From contig JBLIDT010000004.1 in assembly GCA_047632755.1 (NCBI GenBank), forward strand, positions 62,001-126,000: a stretch of DNA of 64,000 bases. The letters are read 5' to 3'. This stretch comes from JAKVAV01 sp047632755. Lineage in GTDB: Bacteria > Bacteroidota > Bacteroidia > Flavobacteriales_D > Cryomorphaceae. The translations under genes were made by a program, and so were the position numbers. Below are positions 59,199-64,000 of this stretch, in pieces (the stretch's first letter is position 1; the number at the start of each line of letters is the position of its first letter). The notes below the pieces were generated by a model. It saw only the letters and a list, made by a program, of their open reading frames with translations. It did not search any database and was not told the origin of the DNA.

Positions 59199-62147
59199 TT
59201 ATCGGTTCAGCCATTCATATATAACTGAAAAGTAAGCCATTCTGCCTACATACGGACCGCCATAAACGGTAAAGACTCTATTATCCGTAAGGTTTGAAGC
59301 GCCTATTTTTAGGGTGGTGTTTATCTTTTTAAAATTGGTCATCACAGCTGCGTCGACCATATAATACGAAGGAACTAAACCTGTAAACTGTGGGCTACCT
59401 TCAAAAATGAATCCGTCAACCCATTTGGCGTTCATACTAAATCCCCAATTTTTAAGTCTGATGAATCCTAAATCGGTTTTCAAATCTCGGGCGCTCAAAC
59501 CAACATTTACTTTGTGTTCAGGAGTATTGAAGGCTGGAATGATGGGATCATCATCTCCGCTTACGAGATTATTCCAACTATAATTGGTAGTAAGGGCGAA
59601 AGTTTTGTAGAAATAGTAATTTAACCCAACAGAAAACCCTTGGGTTGTTACTGTTTCGCGTGCATTCGCTGCTACTCTGAAAACCTGCAAGCTAGTGAAG
59701 TCTGGTCGTTCAGCTTGAGGGGTGTAAGGCAAGGTCAAGCCAACGTTGAAACCAATAAAATCTTCATAGAAGGTATAGTAATAGCTGGCATCCACATAGA
59801 TCTTATTTGAAATTGTACTTCGATACCCGACCTCAAATGTCCGCGCTTGTTCAGGTCGAATGGGATCTACGTCATAGAAGTCTAGTTGATTCCAATCAAA
59901 AAGCTGACTATTTCTAGCATCATCGAATGAGTCGAGGGTAACTAGTGAGTCTTGTCCAGATAGGTTTCCAAGCAGGATAGCCCTTCCTACGTCATAGTAT
60001 AGAAATTGATCGGCCATAGTAGGGTTTCTCACAGCCGAAGAGACCCCAGCTCGTATGATTGTATTTTCATTGAGTTGAAAGACAAGGCTTGCTGCTGGTG
60101 ACAGAATAGCATCGAAATTCTCATTTTTATCCACTCTTAAAGTGGCCTGAAGTATTAACCGTTCGTCTACAAATTTTTTCTCTATGCCAACATAGGCTCC
60201 CGCTTGCCAATTGGTCACTTCCTTGTAACTTGAATCAACCTTGACCATAGAAGTGGTCCCATCTTCATTTACTATTGTTTCTCGTGTGTATTGCAGAGTG
60301 TCTTCGAAGATTGTTCCTCGAGAATTTGGGCGGTAAAGCCTCCCGCTGCCTCCAACTCTTATTTTCCCTAAACGAGTATCCCATTGATACTCTCCTTGCG
60401 CGTGGTAAAGGCTTGATTTGTCATAGAAACGAGATCCTCCTTCAGTAAAGAGTCGTGAAGTGATATCATTGAACAGTGAGTCATAGCGGGCCGTTCCAGG
60501 TTCGAAATAGGCATTCTCCCCTTGAGTTTTTGTTGTTCTCGCTACAAGGTCGTTGTAGTCTTGCATAAACTCCGTATTGTCCTGTGCCCATTGCAATTGA
60601 TCATCTTGTATGCCGGTTCTCCATGTATTAGTAGCTTGAGAAAAGCCTGCATTGTCAAATCCTGTTACAGGATCAAAAAAGTCTGCGAAACTAGGACGAG
60701 TCGACTCATATTCTGGATCATCGGGGTTAGGCATTCCCTCCGAAAACAGCTGTTCGTTGAAAGTTTGATAGTTCTGAGAATAAGATCGGTAATACGTTCC
60801 TTCAGTCATGTGCGCATCTGACATAAGTGAACCCGTTAATACCGCATCATAACTATTCCCTGCGTCCTCAGTAGTCGCATATGCTCTAAAGAAGAATTTG
60901 TCCTTTTTTTCAATTTGAATTTTGTGTTGGAAAAACTGAATGTCTCTTAAGCTAATGCGATTATCCCCTTGGTAGACTGTTGTACCATTTCCATAATTGA
61001 AGTAGTAGTCTAGGACTAAATCATCTTTGATCTTGTAATACAAACCTGCACTGGTTTTTAGATTTTCAGTGTTGTAATCTGCCAAATCTATTTCTCGGTA
61101 TCCTGGTCGGTAAACCCTTGTCAGCGCTGGTCTTTCCGAGATGCTTGGGCCCAAGTCATTGATGAATATATTTCCACCAGTTGTGACTTCATCGCCATAA
61201 ACATTGATGGCATCGTATCCTGAAAAATTGGTTTCATCAACGGCAAGCCCTTCTATGGCATCGTAATTATCGGCTTCCCAATCTAAGGCACTTAAGTAGA
61301 AAACATTCAATTTATAACCGAATTTGTCCTTTCCTTCTTTGTTCTTAAATACCTCTGCCCATCTAACAGCTCCTTCAAACAATGAGCGTTCTCCAGCTTT
61401 GAGAGAAACTGTAAGCCCCGGGAAAAGGAACGGGTCTTTGGTTCGCATGTCAATTACACCATTAAAAGCACCTGGACCATAGTATGCCGAACTGGCGCCT
61501 GCAACAATGTCTACCGATTGAACATCTAAATCTGAAGCTCCTAGGAAGTTGCCGAGGGAGAAATTTAGACCTGGTGATTGGTTGTCTACTCCATCAATGA
61601 GCTGCAAAGAACGCACGGGTGAAGTGCTATTGAAACCTCGGGTATTTAAAATTTTAAATCCTAAACTAGCAGAAGTAATGGTAACTCCCTTCAGATTCCC
61701 CAATCCTTCATAGAAATTTCCAGAAGGAGCCTCCTTAATGGCTATGACATCCATCGACTCAACGGTGAGCGGTGCTTGTTTGCTTTTTTCACTAATTCTG
61801 CTTCCAATAATTTCTACTTCACTGATCAAGACATTGTCCGTGCCCAAAGCCATTTTCACTTTGTCGTCAAACGAGTTCACGGTAATCTCTTGGGCGGAAT
61901 AGCCAAGGAAATTAATGATCAAAATGATGGGTGGATTCTGACTTACATCGAGAGAGAAATTTCCGTCAATATCAGTAGTAGTTCCTGTAGTAGTTCCTTT
62001 AATAACTACTGACGCTCCGATTAAAGTCTCTCCTGTATCGTCACTTGATATGGTTCCTTTAATGGTGCCTTGAGAGTACGAACCTAATCCAAAGAGTACA
62101 AATAAAAGTGCGAGCGACGTCGCCTTCCGCGTTATCATTCTATTCAT
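59199..62147 (-). CDS. TonB-dependent outer-membrane receptor
   Basis: 982 residues with a signal peptide (TSLALLFVLFGLGSYSQ). A carboxypeptidase-D-regulatory-like domain (about 28-110; GTIKGTISSDDTGETLIGAS) is followed by a plug domain with PLTVESMDVIAIKEAPSGNF and GAFNGVIDMRTKDPF. The 22-strand barrel ends KINTTLKIGASNLTDNRVFT VYGGPYVGRMAYFSVIYEWL. The GGPYVGR end is typical of receptors lacking a SusD partner, and no susD is present. With the hydrolase next door it may import a product of that enzyme. The ligand is unknown. Confidence 0.92.
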   Translation of the reverse strand: MNRMITRKATSLALLFVLFGLGSYSQGTIKGTISSDDTGETLIGASVVIKGTTTGTTTDIDGNFSLDVSQNPPIILIINFLGYSAQEITVNSFDDKVKMALGTDNVLISEVEIIGSRISEKSKQAPLTVESMDVIAIKEAPSGNFYEGLGNLKGVTITSASLGFKILNTRGFNSTSPVRSLQLIDGVDNQSPGLNFSLGNFLGASDLDVQSVDIVAGASSAYYGPGAFNGVIDMRTKDPFLFPGLTVSLKAGERSLFEGAVRWAEVFKNKEGKDKFGYKLNVFYLSALDWEADNYDAIEGLAVDETNFSGYDAINVYGDEVTTGGNIFINDLGPSISERPALTRVYRPGYREIDLADYNTENLKTSAGLYYKIKDDLVLDYYFNYGNGTTVYQGDNRISLRDIQFFQHKIQIEKKDKFFFRAYATTEDAGNSYDAVLTGSLMSDAHMTEGTYYRSYSQNYQTFNEQLFSEGMPNPDDPEYESTRPSFADFFDPVTGFDNAGFSQATNTWRTGIQDDQLQWAQDNTEFMQDYNDLVARTTKTQGENAYFEPGTARYDSLFNDITSRLFTEGGSRFYDKSSLYHAQGEYQWDTRLGKIRVGGSGRLYRPNSRGTIFEDTLQYTRETIVNEDGTTSMVKVDSSYKEVTNWQAGAYVGIEKKFVDERLILQATLRVDKNENFDAILSPAASLVFQLNENTIIRAGVSSAVRNPTMADQFLYYDVGRAILLGNLSGQDSLVTLDSFDDARNSQLFDWNQLDFYDVDPIRPEQARTFEVGYRSTISNKIYVDASYYYTFYEDFIGFNVGLTLPYTPQAERPDFTSLQVFRVAANARETVTTQGFSVGLNYYFYKTFALTTNYSWNNLVSGDDDPIIPAFNTPEHKVNVGLSARDLKTDLGFIRLKNWGFSMNAKWVDGFIFEGSPQFTGLVPSYYMVDAAVMTNFKKINTTLKIGASNLTDNRVFTVYGGPYVGRMAYFSVIYEWLNR

Positions 62148-62287
62148 GCGATGTCGAATAATGGTGTCTTTTATACACTTCGAGGTGCCAAAATAAAGAA
62201 TTCATCGCTGAGACAAGAACAACAGCCTTAAATTTTGGATAATAATTTCTTCACAATTGAATTGTTGAGCAATTCATGCCCTTCTAG

Positions 62288-64000
62288 TCAATTATATAGA
62301 GCGGGAAAAGCTGAAGGATTAAATTCGTGCATTATTCCATAGGCAGCTTCTACAATATCCTCGTGATTGGGCTTTGAAAAATAATCGCCGTCACTTCCGT
62401 ATGCAGCCCTGTGAGCCTTTGCTGAAACTGTTACGGGCCTGCTATCTAATAGGTAATATCCTTTTTGCTCATTGAGAATTTTATCCAAAAGGAAAGCAGA
62501 AGCACCACCGGGCACATCCTCATCGACAATCATGAGTCGATTGGTTTTCTTGAGGCTTTCCGCTACTACGTGGTTTTTATCGAATGGCAGCAAAGTCCTG
62601 GCGTCGATGAGTTCTACGTCAACCTTCATTTTGCTAAGTGTCTCGGCAGCTTCTTGAACTAAGTTGAAGGTTGAGCCATACGAAACGATCGTGAGGTCTT
62701 CCCCTTTTTTAACAATTTCAGGAACCCCGAGTGCCACTGTAAATTCACTCAAATTTGAAGGTAACTTTTCTTTGCTACGGTAACCGTTCAATGGCTCAAT
62801 GATAAGCGCAGGATCGTCTCCCTGAAGAAGAGTATTGTACATTCCAGCTGCTGTAGTCATATTTCGTGGAACACAAACATGAATTCCGCGTAGGGCTCCG
62901 AGGATGACCCCCATCGGAGATCCCGAATGCCAGATGCCTTCTAGTCGATGGCCTCTTGTGCGAACAATCAATGGAGCCTTTTGACCACCTTTGGTTCGGT
63001 ACCGAACCGTTGCTAAATCATCGCTCATGATTTGAAGAGCATAGAGCAAATAATCTAAGTATTGGATTTCAGCAATTGGTCGGAGACCACGCATGGCCAT
63101 TCCAATTCCCTGTCCCATAATGGTGGCTTCTCGAATACCTGTATCAGCGACGCGAACTTCACCAAATTTTTCTTGCATGCCTTCCATGCTCTGATTTACT
63201 CCACCAATTTTTCCCACATCTTCACCAAAAGTCAAGAGCTCAGGATATTTTTTGAATAGTGCTTCAAAGTTGTCGCGGAGCACAATTCGTCCATCGACCA
63301 TATCGTCTGATGCATAAGTTGGCTCGATTTCACCAATTTTAAGAGGAGACGATGCGCTTTCGCTATACAGGTGTGAGCTATATCGATCGTGATTAAGTTT
63401 ACGGTAATTCTCTATCCAGGTCTGCAATTCAACACGAATCTCATCATTGCCATTTCGCAAACTGTAAAGTGCTTTTCTAGCGTTGGATAAAATATCCTTT
63501 CGAATAGGGTCTGTCGTGGACAATATGTCTTGGGAAATCGATCCAATTAGCTCGTTTCCATGAGCTTTTTTGAGTATTGAAAATAGCTCATCTTGCTCGC
63601 TGAGAATTTCGGTTTTAAATTCTCTCCATGCTTCCTTCTGTTCGATACGAACATCATTTTTAGCCTGTTTGGCAATGATGTCTAGCTCTTCCTCGGTGGC
63701 TAAATCGTGCTCTATAATCCATGTCTTAAACTTAGCTATGCAGTCATATTCCTTGGCCCAGTTAAGCTGTTCTTCAGACTTGTATCTCTCATGTGAGCCT
63801 GAAGTTGAATGTCCTTGCGGTTGAGTTAACTCCTCAACATGTATGAGCACGGGAATATGCTCTTCTCGAGACAGCGCTACGGCCTCCTCATAAGTTTTGA
63901 TGAGGTTTACATAATCCCAACCTTTTACTTTAAAAATCTCATAGCCAGGGCTGCCTTCTGATCTCTGAAATCCTTTGAGTGCTTCAGAGATACTTGATTT
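62288..64000 (-). CDS. Fused alpha/beta 2-oxoacid dehydrogenase E1 component (5' end cut)
   Basis: The frame is open to the right edge, so the start lies beyond the window. 571 codons including the stop are visible. The first ~110 residues are the end of an E1 alpha domain (YEEAVALSREEHIPVLIHVE ELTQPQGHSTSGSHERY). The E1 beta domain follows, with ELLTFGEDVGKIGGVNQSME GM, RVADTGIREATIMGQGIGMA and TIVSYGSTFNLVQEAAETL. Single-chain fusions of this type are usual in Bacteroidota, where they are thought to act on branched-chain 2-oxoacids or pyruvate with a separate E2. The thiamine diphosphate motif would be in the missing part. Confidence 0.92.
   Translation of the reverse strand, partial: KSSISEALKGFQRSEGSPGYEIFKVKGWDYVNLIKTYEEAVALSREEHIPVLIHVEELTQPQGHSTSGSHERYKSEEQLNWAKEYDCIAKFKTWIIEHDLATEEELDIIAKQAKNDVRIEQKEAWREFKTEILSEQDELFSILKKAHGNELIGSISQDILSTTDPIRKDILSNARKALYSLRNGNDEIRVELQTWIENYRKLNHDRYSSHLYSESASSPLKIGEIEPTYASDDMVDGRIVLRDNFEALFKKYPELLTFGEDVGKIGGVNQSMEGMQEKFGEVRVADTGIREATIMGQGIGMAMRGLRPIAEIQYLDYLLYALQIMSDDLATVRYRTKGGQKAPLIVRTRGHRLEGIWHSGSPMGVILGALRGIHVCVPRNMTTAAGMYNTLLQGDDPALIIEPLNGYRSKEKLPSNLSEFTVALGVPEIVKKGEDLTIVSYGSTFNLVQEAAETLSKMKVDVELIDARTLLPFDKNHVVAESLKKTNRLMIVDEDVPGGASAFLLDKILNEQKGYYLLDSRPVTVSAKAHRAAYGSDGDYFSKPNHEDIVEAAYGIMHEFNPSAFPALYN

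Noticed and set aside
59199..62147. SusC of a polysaccharide utilisation locus
   Set aside because: No SusD gene and no glycoside hydrolase adjoin it. Called a general TonB-dependent receptor.
1..64000. CRISPR array, prophage, transposon or defence island
   Set aside because: No regularly spaced repeats, integrase, transposase, phage or restriction genes were found on either strand. Most genes are ordinary chromosomal functions.

Overview
The window looks like chromosome of a marine member of the Bacteroidota, most likely Flavobacteriales (family not determinable from this piece). The signs are: promoters of the TTG / TAnnTTTG type, type IX secretion (T9SS) parts and cargo with C-terminal type-A sorting domains, a complete Na+-translocating NADH:quinone reductase operon, M56-TonB and BlaI-type regulators, SiaC (DUF1987), DUF4924, DUF4412 and plug-protein (DUF5103) families, and moderate GC. 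No prophage, transposase, tRNA, rRNA or CRISPR array was seen.

Layout. 1-2.3 kb: a minus-strand run of a crtD-like desaturase, a CruF-like carotenoid hydratase and an AI-2E-type membrane protein (cut by the window edge). 2.3-3.8 kb: a decayed T9SS cargo end and a degenerate receiver protein. 3.8-8.8 kb: hemolysin III-type protein, MATE exporter, DUF4412 protein, dnaX. 8.9-10.1 kb: rpsF-rpsR-rplI with a promoter and terminator. 10.1-18.1 kb: DUF4199 protein, SDR/DUF2867 protein, a putative outer-membrane protein, a cation/proton antiporter, small membrane proteins, a Lon-N domain protein, a DivIC/FtsB-like protein and pruA. 18.1-20.5 kb: a histidine kinase remnant, apaG and the T9SS plug protein. 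20.6-26.6 kb: nqrABCDEF. 26.7-37.1 kb: a T9SS cargo gene split by one in-frame stop, a VWA protein, an MscS-type channel, an AIM24-like protein, M28 peptidase, nitroreductase, M23/LysM endopeptidase, outer-membrane protein, and yceI with its marR regulator. 37.2-43.8 kb: MutS-like ATPase, T9SS-secreted agmatine/arginine deiminase, blaI-blaR1(TonB) and an esterase. 43.8-57.4 kb: an intergenic repeat family, MltF-like transglycosylase, AcpH, a LytS/LytTR pair, siaC, an OmpH-like lipoprotein, DUF4924, M42 peptidase, TPR plus PorE-like OmpA protein, mnmD, NUDIX and murQ. 57.4-64 kb: a T9SS-tagged alpha/beta hydrolase, a TonB-dependent receptor and a fused alpha/beta 2-oxoacid dehydrogenase E1.

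Together the genes describe an aerobic, sodium-dependent respirer (NQR plus antiporter) that makes a carotenoid, remodels and recycles cell wall (M23/LysM, MltF, MurQ, DivIC) and exports enzymes through T9SS.

The observations most worth a second look are: (1) a ~105-bp hairpin-forming repeat found three times, each starting at the stop codon of an unrelated gene; (2) a run of ten A in dnaX, where slippage in either direction gives a gamma-length product; (3) a recurrent spacing of four bases between the -7 element and an ATG or GTG start, implying widespread leaderless mRNAs; (4) tandem BlaI-type operators upstream of blaI; and (5) several freshly broken genes.
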